Shown: one piece after another, positions 17,801-25,222 of the stretch
Numbering within the stretch: the first letter of the stretch is position 1
Layout of the letters: every line of letters starts with the position of its first letter
From: an uncultured Flavobacteriaceae bacterium
Lineage (GTDB): Bacteria > Bacteroidota > Bacteroidia > Flavobacteriales > Flavobacteriaceae
Length of the DNA: 64,000 bases
Assembly: GCA_947501845.1 (NCBI GenBank)
Contig: CANMXP010000013.1
Location: forward strand, 1 to 64,000
Reading direction: 5' to 3'
Notes under the pieces: model-generated
Told to the model about the DNA's origin: nothing
Seen by the model: the letters and a program-made list of their open reading frames with translations, nothing else
The model's database searches: none
Program-made: the position numbers and the translations under genes

Positions 17801-18373
17801 AATATCATGATCAGCAGCAGTACTGCTTTTATAAGTTCCTGTAAAGTTGCCCGAATTGACAGGTATAGACTGTCCTTGGTTATATTCTATTCCATTATAT
17901 ATAAAAGTTGCTGAACTACTGGTGGTAAACACCATGGAATAATTTGAATTTCCAACAGTTTCAGTGATATTGAAGTGCATAAGTACGCTCTCCCCAACGG
18001 TCGCTGTATTGGCAGATGCAATGGCCCTAAATGTAAAGTCACTGACAGGAGGTTCATTTACTGTAATAGTGACCGTTTGGGAATGTGTTACGTTAGTAGT
18101 CGTATTGAGCGCTGTAAAGAGCAGCTCCACGGAGCCACTACTGGTTGTCGCTTCGAACTCCCAAGAGTAGCTGCCTGTATTTACGTTATAATAGGTATTG
18201 ACCGATTGGGTTGTCGCACCATCCTTAACGTTACCGTTACCGCTTACAATCTCATATTTCATTTGATAGGCAGCCCCGGAAACTACGGCTTCATTGATAG
18301 TGAAGTTCAGATTGATTATCAATAGCGCCGTCAGAAGCATATGTCCAAGAAACAAGGGGATCAAGTAATCCAT
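14891..18373 (-). CDS. Giant TraQ-like (DUF3872-like) Ig-fold repeat protein, native N-terminus lost
   Basis: An open frame of 1160 residues. Most of it is alternating Ig-like modules of about 90-100 residues. One type reads Y-S-M-V-F-T-S-x-G-x-G-x-x-x-Y-N-G-x-x-Y-N-Q-G-Q, then F-x-G-x-Y and H-D-I-x-F-T-V. The other type has YAMKYEIINGNGNVKDGG, N-T-Y-x-N-V-N-T-G-S-Y-S-W and V-E-L-L-F-T-A-L-N. The first type resembles DUF3872/TraQ domains; a single such domain also ends the lipoprotein at 7560. The C-terminal 250 residues are different, with several cysteines and a GNGFQIRI segment. The apparent start (MDYLIPLFLGHM) is not native: residues 1-17 are out-of-frame reading of the neighbouring M28-like gene, and repeat sequence begins near LNFTINEAV. 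A surface or adhesive role is likely. As it stands it lacks a proven export signal, although the accidental N-terminus is hydrophobic. Confidence 0.7.
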   Translation of the reverse strand: MDYLIPLFLGHMLLTALLIINLNFTINEAVVSGAAYQMKYEIVSGNGNVKDGATTQSVNTYYNVNTGSYSWEFEATTSSGSVELLFTALNTTTNVTHSQTVTITVNEPPVSDFTFRAIASANTATVGESVLMHFNITETVGNSNYSMVFTTSSSATFIYNGIEYNQGQSIPVNSGNFTGTYKSSTAADHDILFTVTNANDVPISHSDDIAITYYLLEFEFSGASQKNTIKTGESTFLNFNISETFVSGNNYAMKYEIINGNGNVKDGGLIRSVNTYFNVNTGSYSWKFEGTENGTVELLFTALNTTTNVTRTQTIDIIVTNPPVSQFTFTAIPSANDGTVGQSVPINFNITETVGNSTYSMVFTSTGTGTLDYNGTSYNQGQPISVSPGSFTGAYTGSSSGPHDITFTVANTNDIPISNSDDISINYDSIDFTLSTVGDGSLFLNSQKDFYAIISQESNDNSITYRVRFSIASGSTGNGQIKTAGNNTTIPLGSYRDGIVDVGSTSFLFEGTSQGVVNILVEVMDSDNRYKSSTISFTIDNVPFTFDAAAQDGSIEIGESTNIFLNISEPTQSFTNYEVKYQITSSETAQISNNGTPINPNTYRPINTGSTPWTFTSTEEGNIKVMFTVRNKNTLSIRSKTVEIEVNKIPSQFNFTAIPTVNSAKVNDCADININLSETVGTSTYTMVFTSSESGTVYYNGTTYSQGQPITVSPGNFVVCYTGTNDGLEHDVEFTITNSESLSKDKTFEIFIESINDFQFLGSTTSSNVTVNDNVGVNFNLNELVGNSTYSVVFTTNGNGTFVYKGNTYTNGQTIPSFSTGSSGGVYYPTSEGNHLIRFIATNSEAPKLSRTYQRLLNVAPSDMEIKFPKLSYYQSESGFLVFDVAEAGVYTIKISPRSNENGYFCSLKSTFCAPGFGAYELNTDILVDFNSGANTINFRTNKSTDVIYDISISDGINTVTETFEIVVNPNILFGAMGYTRYQSSNGVITSCITGSSVYLGGVTSYSTNVRAYINNANFAADGTTIVSYDIKYKGVTTNHNFSLTSFNSNGGTYRYKLSYGPIETGTINSRAFSNVLVLGTSKTVTIVDKHLSILPSNTDTPCGYRVSNAMTSGIFNQKYLNPGNGFQIRIHTSNGKTSNWKTMNSTVPLSYPHVFLGNF

Positions 18374-18749
18374 TTAACATAAGACTTAAAAACTTTAACG
18401 GATTAATATCGGTTTTGTCATAATGGGCTACGATATATACATATTTCTTTTTCTCTCCCTCGATTTCTATCAAAACATTTTTCTGGGAGCTCAACCAATC
18501 AATTCTTTCTAAAGTAGTGTTATTTAAAAGTTGGAATTCTTCAATTCTTTTTGAAACAGCCTTTCTCCTATTATGATTCCCGCCCGCGTTTACGATTAGT
18601 TCAACAGTAGAATTCAAGGACTTCATCTCTTTTATTTTAGCCGTTGACACTCTCTCAATACCTTGGTTATCAACAAGTCTTGTAGGAACTAATTTTGGGG
18701 AACATGAATGAATTAATACAAGGGTAAATACAATAATACCATTTTTCAT
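18291..18749 (-). pseudogene. Truncated M28-like peptidase lipoprotein fused out of frame to repeat gene
   Basis: A 152-residue frame with a lipoprotein signal (MKNGIIVFTLVLIHSC). It then has the start of an M28 aminopeptidase fold: a strand NVLIEIEGEKKKYVYIVAHYD, whose HxD matches the first zinc ligand, and later SDGAIDNQS, which matches the G-A-x-D-N zinc/metal block of M28 enzymes. Immediately after this block the sequence changes to out-of-frame repeat DNA and ends in ELHYQ. The Glu, Asp and His ligands of the rest of the domain are missing, so it cannot be an active peptidase. It overlaps the repeat frame by 83 bp. The junction near 18320 is probably a deletion or illegitimate recombination point. 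Confidence 0.5.
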
Positions 18750-18872
18750 AAAGTTTATAATTTTACAAAGAGTGCCTGAGTCTATACTGAAAAATGGGAA
18801 AGAAGTCCACTATTAGTAGTATTAACTTTTCGAAATTCAACATGTTATTTTGTTTCATCTCTTCTTTAAGAA

Positions 18873-19061
18873 TTACACATATAGTTTTTTAACGTTAATA
18901 CCTTTATCCTTTAAAAATGTAACGTAATTTTTATAATCATTACCGAAGTGTTTTCCTGATTCTATCCCCTCAAGAACACCTTCAGATATATTCAATTCTA
19001 AACAGATTTGTGTTACTGATAAATTTGCATCTTCTCTTAATTCTTTTAATGTTTTAATCAT
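18873..19061 (-). CDS. Small HTH (XRE-like) protein
   Basis: A 62-residue protein with a helix-turn-helix pattern: LKELREDANLSVTQICLELN, then ISEGVLEGIESG. It ends with a short helix of the kind seen in minimal XRE regulators. No other domain. It could regulate the neighbouring minus-strand genes. The family is recognised by pattern only. Confidence 0.55.
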   Translation of the reverse strand: MIKTLKELREDANLSVTQICLELNISEGVLEGIESGKHFGNDYKNYVTFLKDKGINVKKLYV

Positions 19062-19592
19062 ATTTCATTTAATAAAATATAAATAAAAGAATGCTCATTT
19101 AGAATAAAAACAAAATGTGATAAAACAAGTTAATTGTGGGATAATAGCTATTTGATCCAATGATCGCCTAACAGTAACAACTACCTGGAAGGACTATTCT
19201 GATATAGTAATGTGTACGGACTATCTGGAAAGTCAAATCAAAAAAAGGGATTGACCGTATTTAAAATGTGCTCATAACTGCCTTATAAATATAATGCACT
19301 CACCGTCGAAAGAAAAACGGTATTTGTTCTCAAATGATACGTTTTGATACCAAAAAATATGATTTTGGAATAATGTCAAACTCAAAGCGTCAATTTTGGA
19401 TTGTTAGACTTCGTTCCCTAAATATTTTTTATGGAACTCCTACTACTAATTTCCCATTTCTAGTTTTTTAATATCCCAACAATCCCTTTTCACGTCACAT
19501 TTTTAAAGGCTTTTAACACTTTTTTTAGGATAATTTCTATAAAGGATAAATCTTAAAAAACAAAACAATGTTTATCCTAGAAAACCAACTAC
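19062..19592. other. Non-coding stretch with decayed oriT-like copy
   Basis: No gene seen. Positions about 19211-19345 align by eye with the candidate oriT at about 35171-35310: GGAAAGTCAAATCA, then GGATTGACCRTA, then TATAAATATA, then GTTCGAA/GTCGAAAG blocks in the same order. A copy of the 21-bp-period element is at 19474-19521. Confidence 0.45.
19474..19521 (+). promoter_or_regulatory. TCCCA-N16-TCCCA-N17-CACTT element, copy 5
   Basis: TCCCA at 19474, TCACA at 19495 and CACTT at 19517, then TTTTTAGGATAATT. It lies 72 bp upstream of the metallopeptidase gene at 19593. Confidence 0.7.
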
Positions 19593-21317
19593 ATGAAAAA
19601 AGCACATAGTTATGGGTTACTTATATTAACCCTGATTGGAATACTTACATATTCTTGTAAAAAAGATGAGATTGAGAATATACAAGAAGATTTACCTTTA
19701 CAGCAAACAGAAGAAGAACAAGAACAGATAGAAAGCCCCGACAAGATAATTGGATTGGGAAAGAAACTCGAAAACCCTTTCACGGTCTCTACAATGAAAC
19801 AAGCTTATCAGAATTTGAAAGCAAAGAAAGGTAGCCTATTTTCAAAATCTTCATCGAATGATTTAGTGATTGAGGCTACAGATTATTATGCACGTTTTTT
19901 TACCAAAAACAGATGAAGAAAAAGAAACTTTACAAGAAAAAGACAACCTAACACTATTCGATATGCCTTTAGACTATGAACTGGAAGAAGGTGTAGCTGG
20001 TGCATACCACGACCCTGACATTCCCGAAGGAGAAATTACTTGGCAATATACCGTAGTTCCAGTAGATTATAAATTTAGAGGTATCCAATACGAAATATTG
20101 GCAAATCTGTTTTTACAGGATGAGGAAGGAGAAGATACTGATGACGCTGACATTGCCAATTCAAAAAAAGCATTGAGAAAGCAAATGAATAGCGATTTAT
20201 GGACAGAATTGGAAAACGAGGCACTTAAAATCACGGGAAATGAAGATGATATCATTGAGAACCCATCATCTTTGACTGCTAGAAGAAGAAAATGGTACCC
20301 CAGCGGTAGAATACAATATGAGGACAATACAACTACCCCATCCCGTATCATTCCATTACAAGGGGTACAAGTAGTCGTAAAGAGGTGGTTTAAATGGAAA
20401 AGAGCTATAACCAATGCAAATGGTGATTTTAGAGCTGGTAAATTTAGGAGCAGAAAGGTAAAATGCGCCATCAAATGGGAACGTCACGAGTGGGACATAC
20501 GAAGTGGTAGCTATGGGCAGGCTTGGTATAGTTTTGAAACTCTCAGAAGAAGGAGTAGTTGTGGAACAAGACCATAAGGAGAAGCAGTACTCCCAGAAAT
20601 TGGCTTTATGCAAGTGTACACAGAGGTGCTATGGAATATTTTTACAATCACAATGCCTATGGTATTCGTAAACCCTACAACAAATCTTGGTTTTTAAAAC
20701 GTAGGTTGCATATTGGTGCAAAGTGGAAACCAAACGGGCATTGGTTTAACGACCACTATTTTACCTTTAATAGAATTATTTGGGCAGCACCCGTAGTAGT
20801 CTATTCACACGGTACAAAAGGTAGCAACAGAAATAGTAGACAAATTTTTGCCACTACGGTACATGAATTGGCTCACGTATCACATTGGGAAATTGGATAT
20901 AGTACAGGACAATGGGTCATTGACAAACTTACCGCCGAACCATATTTGCCAGAAAGTTGGGCAACTGGTGTAGAGCATACAATAACTAATAGGGTATATC
21001 CTAACTCAACTGCTTACAGTTTTCCATACAATAATAATTTGCAAGATTTAACATTAGCCAAATTACACGACCAAAAAGATAATAAAGGTTACACCCCTAT
21101 TGCAATTGATATGATAGATAATTTTAATCAGTCTTCGCGATTCACTGGGACTCCTAATGATAGGGTTTCGGGCTATACTTTGGGTCAATTGGAAGATGCT
21201 CTACCTGGTTCGTTTGGCTCTTGGTGGCGATGGAGAACCCGATTACGTGAAATGTACGACAACCCAACTGATGGAGAACCTTTAGATTATCTTTTTAGAG
21301 AGTATAGAGAACGATAA
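19593..21317 (+). pseudogene. Secreted zinc metallopeptidase-like lipoprotein with two frameshifts
   Basis: Three consecutive frames make one protein of about 570 residues. Frame one (19593 to about 19890) has lipoprotein signal ILTYSC and an acidic Gln/Glu region. A run of seven T at about 19892-19898 shifts the frame; with six T it would read R-F-L-P-K-T-D-E-E into the second frame, which runs to the stop at 20577. A second shift between about 20555 and 20575 leads to the third frame, ending at 21317. That frame contains TTVHELAHVSHWEIG, an HExxH zinc motif, and SWATGVEH, with a possible third ligand Glu. Either the gene is broken or the assembly has homopolymer errors. The next lipoprotein gene starts 12 bp after its stop, so they form an operon. 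Confidence 0.7.
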
Positions 21318-21328
21318 AATGCTTTGAA

Positions 21329-21754
21329 ATGAAAAATAAACTTTTAACACTTATCTTTTTTACCATTACAGTTCATTCTTGTGTTGACCAAGGTGGTTCA
21401 GAAGTTACATATACGATGTTCAATGAAACAGATAAAACTGTAAAAGTTTTAGGGTTTGACAAATCTGTTATAGGGGTTAACGGTCTGGCCGAACCTATTA
21501 CAATAAATCCTAATTCGAGTTTTAAAGTAACAAGAATGACAGGTTTTGAAAATACTACCATTCAACGTTTCTATTCGATACAAGGTGTGGATTCTGTTAG
21601 GATTGTTTTTAATAATGAGAAAGTACTTGTTTTAACACTGGAAAGCACTTTTAGTCAAGGTCAAACTATTTTTCAAGGAAATAATGATTATCAGCACTTT
21701 ATAACCGAGCAAGATTATGAAGACGCTGAAGATTGTGACGGTAACTGTGACTAA
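21329..21754 (+). CDS. Lipoprotein, tandem paralogue 1 of 3
   Basis: A 141-residue lipoprotein (signal ending ITVHSC, then VDQGG). The mature part is a small beta-rich domain with the family marks TMFNETDKTVKVLGFD, FYSIQGVDSVRIVFNN and a conserved acidic Cys-containing tail, HFITEQDYEDAEDC-x-GNC. The paired tail cysteines suggest a disulphide. Function unknown. It lies 12 bp downstream of the metallopeptidase pseudogene, so the family may be partners or inhibitors of that enzyme, which is inference. Confidence 0.8.
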   Translation: MKNKLLTLIFFTITVHSCVDQGGSEVTYTMFNETDKTVKVLGFDKSVIGVNGLAEPITINPNSSFKVTRMTGFENTTIQRFYSIQGVDSVRIVFNNEKVLVLTLESTFSQGQTIFQGNNDYQHFITEQDYEDAEDCDGNCD

Positions 21755-21785
21755 ACATTTTTTTAAAATGGCTTAAGTGAATGGA

Positions 21786-22214
21786 ATGAAACAGTTGATT
21801 TATTTATCTATTGTCTTAATCTTGAATTCATGTGTTGACCAAGGGAGTTCTGATATAGAATACACGATTTTCAATCAAACAGATAAAAGTGTAAAAGTGT
21901 TAGGGTATGATAGAGATTTTGAAAATCCTGAAAATAGTGAAAAAGCAACCTCTATTGTTATTGGACCCAATTCAAGTTTCAAGGTAATCAGAATAACAGG
22001 AATTAATAATGATACAGGGTTTAGATTCTATTCTATTCAAGGTGTTGATTCTGTTCATCTAATTTTTAATAATCAAAAGATAAAAATCTATACTTTGGAA
22101 ACAAGTGCAACAACACAAGATTTTTCAATTTTTCGAGGAGATGAAAACCATCAACACTTTATAACCGAGCAAGATTATGAAGACGCAGAAGATTGTAACG
22201 GTAACTGTGATTAA
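21786..22214 (+). CDS. Lipoprotein, tandem paralogue 2 of 3
   Basis: The ATG at 21786 gives MKQLIYLSIVLILNSC, matching the starts of its paralogues better than the GTG at 21777. The product is about 142 residues with the same Cys-V-D-Q-G start, IFNQTDKSVKVLGYD, FYSIQGVDSVHLIFNN and the tail ITEQDYEDAEDCNGNC. The stop and following spacer (GTGATTAAACATTTTTT) resemble those of paralogue 1, evidence for duplication of the whole gene unit. Confidence 0.8.
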   Translation: MKQLIYLSIVLILNSCVDQGSSDIEYTIFNQTDKSVKVLGYDRDFENPENSEKATSIVIGPNSSFKVIRITGINNDTGFRFYSIQGVDSVHLIFNNQKIKIYTLETSATTQDFSIFRGDENHQHFITEQDYEDAEDCNGNCD

Positions 22215-22231
22215 ACATTTTTTGGAATAAT

Positions 22232-22660
22232 ATGAAAAAGTTGATTTATTTATCTATCATAATCTTGGTCAATGCATGTGTTGACCAAGATACACCAGGT
22301 ACTACTTTTATTCTTCAAAATGATTCATCACATGATGTTAGAATAATACCTTATTCAAGAAATAGAGTTAATGGGGAGATAACGGATGGAAGCACAAAAG
22401 GAGATGTAATTTCCATTATTAAAGGAGATAGAAAAACAATAGTAAGAGAACATAGAGAAAATAAGACATTTTATTCTATTGAAAATGTAGATGCTGTTCG
22501 GGTAATTTTTGATGAATCAAAAGTGCTGATTTTCATATGCAATGACTGGCCTTCTATGACTAATTGTAGCACAATATTTTTGGGTGACAGTGATAACAAA
22601 CATGTTATTACCGAACAAGATTATGAAAGTGCTCAAGACTGTAATGGAAATTGTAATTGA
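22232..22660 (+). CDS. Lipoprotein, tandem paralogue 3 of 3 (most diverged)
   Basis: A 142-residue lipoprotein (MKKLIYLSIIILVNAC-VDQ) with the family tail ITEQDYESAQDCNGNC and FYSIENVDAVRVIFDE. The middle region differs from paralogues 1 and 2 and carries two extra cysteines (FICNDW, NCSTIF). Signal peptide and tail are conserved while the centre varies, as seen in immunity-protein or inhibitor families. It ends just before a T9SS remnant. Confidence 0.78.
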   Translation: MKKLIYLSIIILVNACVDQDTPGTTFILQNDSSHDVRIIPYSRNRVNGEITDGSTKGDVISIIKGDRKTIVREHRENKTFYSIENVDAVRVIFDESKVLIFICNDWPSMTNCSTIFLGDSDNKHVITEQDYESAQDCNGNCN

Positions 22661-22674
22661 AAAACACGGCCCGT

Positions 22675-22752
22675 CTATCCAAGGGAATGTACCTATTTGA
22701 AATCATGACCAAGACAGGTGATAGAGCCACAAAGAAAATTGTAATTCAGTAA
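22675..22752 (+). pseudogene. Remnant of a T9SS C-terminal sorting domain
   Basis: These 78 bp encode LSKGMYLFEIMTKTGDRA, T-K-K-I-V-I-Q and a stop, nearly the same as the last residues of the M43-LRR protein (LSKGMYLFETLTKTGDRA, ending at 25064). No upstream reading frame joins it. It is the tail of a lost relative of the LRR gene. Confidence 0.8.
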
Positions 22753-22812
22753 TATATGAGCTAGTATTTGAGTTTCCTCTACTTTATGTTTAAAGTTTCT
22801 GGGTTCCCATTG

Positions 22813-22860
22813 TCCCAAAAAAAATCTTATATACCCCAAATTTAAAGCAGTTTACCACTA
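22813..22860 (+). promoter_or_regulatory. TCCCA-N16-TCCCA-N17-CACTT element, copy 6
   Basis: TCCCA at 22813, CCCCA at 22834 and CACTA at 22856. The homology to copy 1 continues downstream: 35 of 39 bases match by hand count from CACT onward (ACTAATTGTTGGTTACCCC and beyond). It is 141 bp before the ATG at 23001. Confidence 0.7.
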
Positions 22861-23000
22861 ATTGTTGGTTACCCCAAGTCATGTCCATTATTTTATAGTC
22901 AAAACAACATAGAAAAGCCAAAAAAACAACAGTGCATTCAGAAATGCATCAAAAAGCACTTTTAAACAAAAAGGGAAAGAACTATAAAAAACCAGGTAAT

Positions 23001-25064
23001 ATGAAACTAAAAATTATTCTTTCTATTATTCTTTTTAGTCTAACAACAATTATTAAAGCACAAATACGCACATGTGGTATGGTTGAGTGTATGCAGGAAG
23101 AAATGAAAAACCCTGAATATGCAAAACAATATAAAAAAGCGCAATCAAAATTTAAAGCTCAATTAAAAGAGAATTTGGCTAACGACTACTCATCTAGAAT
23201 GATGAGTCCCATAATTATTCCTATTGCCGTACACTTTCCTAGTGGTTTAGAATCAGATAGGACCTGTTTAGAAGCTTTAGCTCAATATCAAGTCAACATT
23301 ATTAACCAAGACTTTTCTGGTACAAATACAGATATATCAAACTGGACAGAGGCTGTTGCACAATTCTATCCAGAGACAAATACTGGAGCAGCAAATTTTT
23401 TATTTCGTATTGCAACAATGAATCATCCAACTGGAGTTGACCCTGAAATGGTTGAAGGCGGTCCTGCTGTTACTATAGGTTATAATTTTGGGAACGGGAG
23501 CTTTATTGATTCAACTTGGGCGGGTTATATGAACTTGGTAATAAGAGATATTAATGATCTAGGCGCTTCTCCGTTTCCTGGAACTATTGCTGCTGGTCAT
23601 GCCGTGACTATAAATTTAAATGCTTTTGGATCTGGTGCTGGATGTCCAAACTCTGGAGTAGTCCCCGAAGCTCCTTACGATTTAGGTAGAACTGCAACAC
23701 ATGAATTAGGTCACTTTTTCAATTTAGACCACACTTTTACGGATTCTTGCGATTCAGACGATAATATTACAGATACTCCAAATCAAAATTTAGCGACTTT
23801 TGGTTGTCCTGCACTAGGTTCAAAACCTGCTTGTGTATTCGGTCGGCAAGCTTTATTTCAAAGTTATATGGATTATACAAATGATGCTTGCATGTTTATG
23901 TTTAGCGCTGGCCAAATTCAAGTCGCAGAAGCTTATGTAATGTCTATACAAGACCAATTTAAATTAAATGTAACTGCTAGCATTTCAATAACCTTCACTG
24001 CCGACTATATCACCTACCAAATTACGTCTTTGTCGCCCCTTGAAGTAAGGGTAACAGACTATGATAACACTGCAGGAGGCTCCACAGTGAACATTCCCCC
24101 AACCGTAGATTATGGTCCGAACAACTTTACGGTAACGGCTATTGGTCAAGATGCCTTTAGAGATAAGAATTTGACCAGTGTAATCTTTGAAAGCCCTAGT
24201 AATGTAACCAGTATAGGAATAAGAGCTTTTCAGAATAACCAATTAACCAGTGTGGAGATCCCTAGCAATCTAACCAGTATTGGAACTGGTGCTTTTTGGA
24301 ATAACAAATTGACTAATGTAGAGATACCCCATAGCGTGACCAATATTGGGGTTTGGGCTTTTGGGGACAATAATTTGACCAATTTGGAGATTCCAAACAG
24401 TGTAACCAGTATTGGAAATGATGCTTTTCAAAACAACCAACTGACCTCGGTTACTTTCAACATGCCAGGCAGTCTTACGAATATACAGGAGGGTATTTTC
24501 AAGAACAATAAACTGACCAATATTGAGATACCAAGCAGTGTAACCAGTATTGGAAATAGTGCGTTTAGCAATAACCAATTGGGCAGTATAACACTACCAG
24601 AAAATGTGACCAATATCGGTGCTTGGGCCTTTTACGACAATCCCATCAGAACAGTAATGGCACAGGCTACCGCTCCTCCAGATATTAAATCCAATACCTT
24701 CTCAAACCGTCACGAAATAGATGTGATGGTTCCCCAAGGTACCCCTCCAGATAGTATCAAGGGTGATTATGAAGCGCTTTGGAATACTACTGGTACGGAT
24801 TTTAAATCCATCAGAGAAAAGGGAGCAGAAAAAGACGATTTTTTCGTCTATCCAAACCCAGCAAGGGATAAGGTATATATTAATCTAGCTGCAGGACAAG
24901 AATTAAAACAGGTAAATATCTATACCATAGCTGGAGCCTATTTGTACACGGAAAACGGACTAGAAATAAACACTACCCATCTGTCCAAGGGGATGTACCT
25001 ATTTGAAACCTTGACCAAGACAGGTGATAGAGCCATAAAGAAAATTGTAATCACAGACCGATAA
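23001..25064 (+). CDS. M43 (pappalysin-type) zinc protease fused to BspA LRR repeats and T9SS sorting domain
   Basis: The ATG at 23001 gives a proper signal peptide (MKLKIILSIILFSLTTIIKA) and about 687 residues; the open frame extends 69 bp upstream without one. Residues about 70-340 form a metalloprotease domain with HELGHFFNLDH near 233 (HExxHxxGxxH type zinc site) and a Met-turn region SYMDYTND, as in M43 peptidases. Residues about 350-580 carry BspA-type LRR_5 repeats (S-V-T-S-I-G-x-x-A-F). The last 75 residues are a T9SS type A sorting domain beginning VYPNPARDKVYIN. It should be exported through T9SS and cleave or bind surface proteins. The protease-LRR fusion is unusual. A copy of the 21-bp-period element lies upstream. 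Confidence 0.9.
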   Translation: MKLKIILSIILFSLTTIIKAQIRTCGMVECMQEEMKNPEYAKQYKKAQSKFKAQLKENLANDYSSRMMSPIIIPIAVHFPSGLESDRTCLEALAQYQVNIINQDFSGTNTDISNWTEAVAQFYPETNTGAANFLFRIATMNHPTGVDPEMVEGGPAVTIGYNFGNGSFIDSTWAGYMNLVIRDINDLGASPFPGTIAAGHAVTINLNAFGSGAGCPNSGVVPEAPYDLGRTATHELGHFFNLDHTFTDSCDSDDNITDTPNQNLATFGCPALGSKPACVFGRQALFQSYMDYTNDACMFMFSAGQIQVAEAYVMSIQDQFKLNVTASISITFTADYITYQITSLSPLEVRVTDYDNTAGGSTVNIPPTVDYGPNNFTVTAIGQDAFRDKNLTSVIFESPSNVTSIGIRAFQNNQLTSVEIPSNLTSIGTGAFWNNKLTNVEIPHSVTNIGVWAFGDNNLTNLEIPNSVTSIGNDAFQNNQLTSVTFNMPGSLTNIQEGIFKNNKLTNIEIPSSVTSIGNSAFSNNQLGSITLPENVTNIGAWAFYDNPIRTVMAQATAPPDIKSNTFSNRHEIDVMVPQGTPPDSIKGDYEALWNTTGTDFKSIREKGAEKDDFFVYPNPARDKVYINLAAGQELKQVNIYTIAGAYLYTENGLEINTTHLSKGMYLFETLTKTGDRAIKKIVITDR

Positions 25065-25222
25065 AATCGTTGCTCGAAATTTTAACCAGCAGAAAAAATA
25101 AGTAAAAACAAGCGAGTTATTTTATAAATAAAAAAGTGTTGAAAAAATTTTGATACATTGGGCCATGGAGGCTTTTTTCCTTTTACAGTCCAAATAAATC
25201 TCGGATTGAACTTATTTTAAAT

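Noticed and set aside
19860-19920. Programmed frameshifting in the metallopeptidase gene
   Set aside because: A simple run of seven T without a recognisable slippery site or stimulator, and a second unrelated shift 670 bp on, fit mutation or sequencing error better.
24180-24640. Regularly repeated DNA that could look like a CRISPR or satellite array
   Set aside because: The period is that of LRR_5 protein repeats in an open frame, repeats are imperfect, and no cas gene is in the window.
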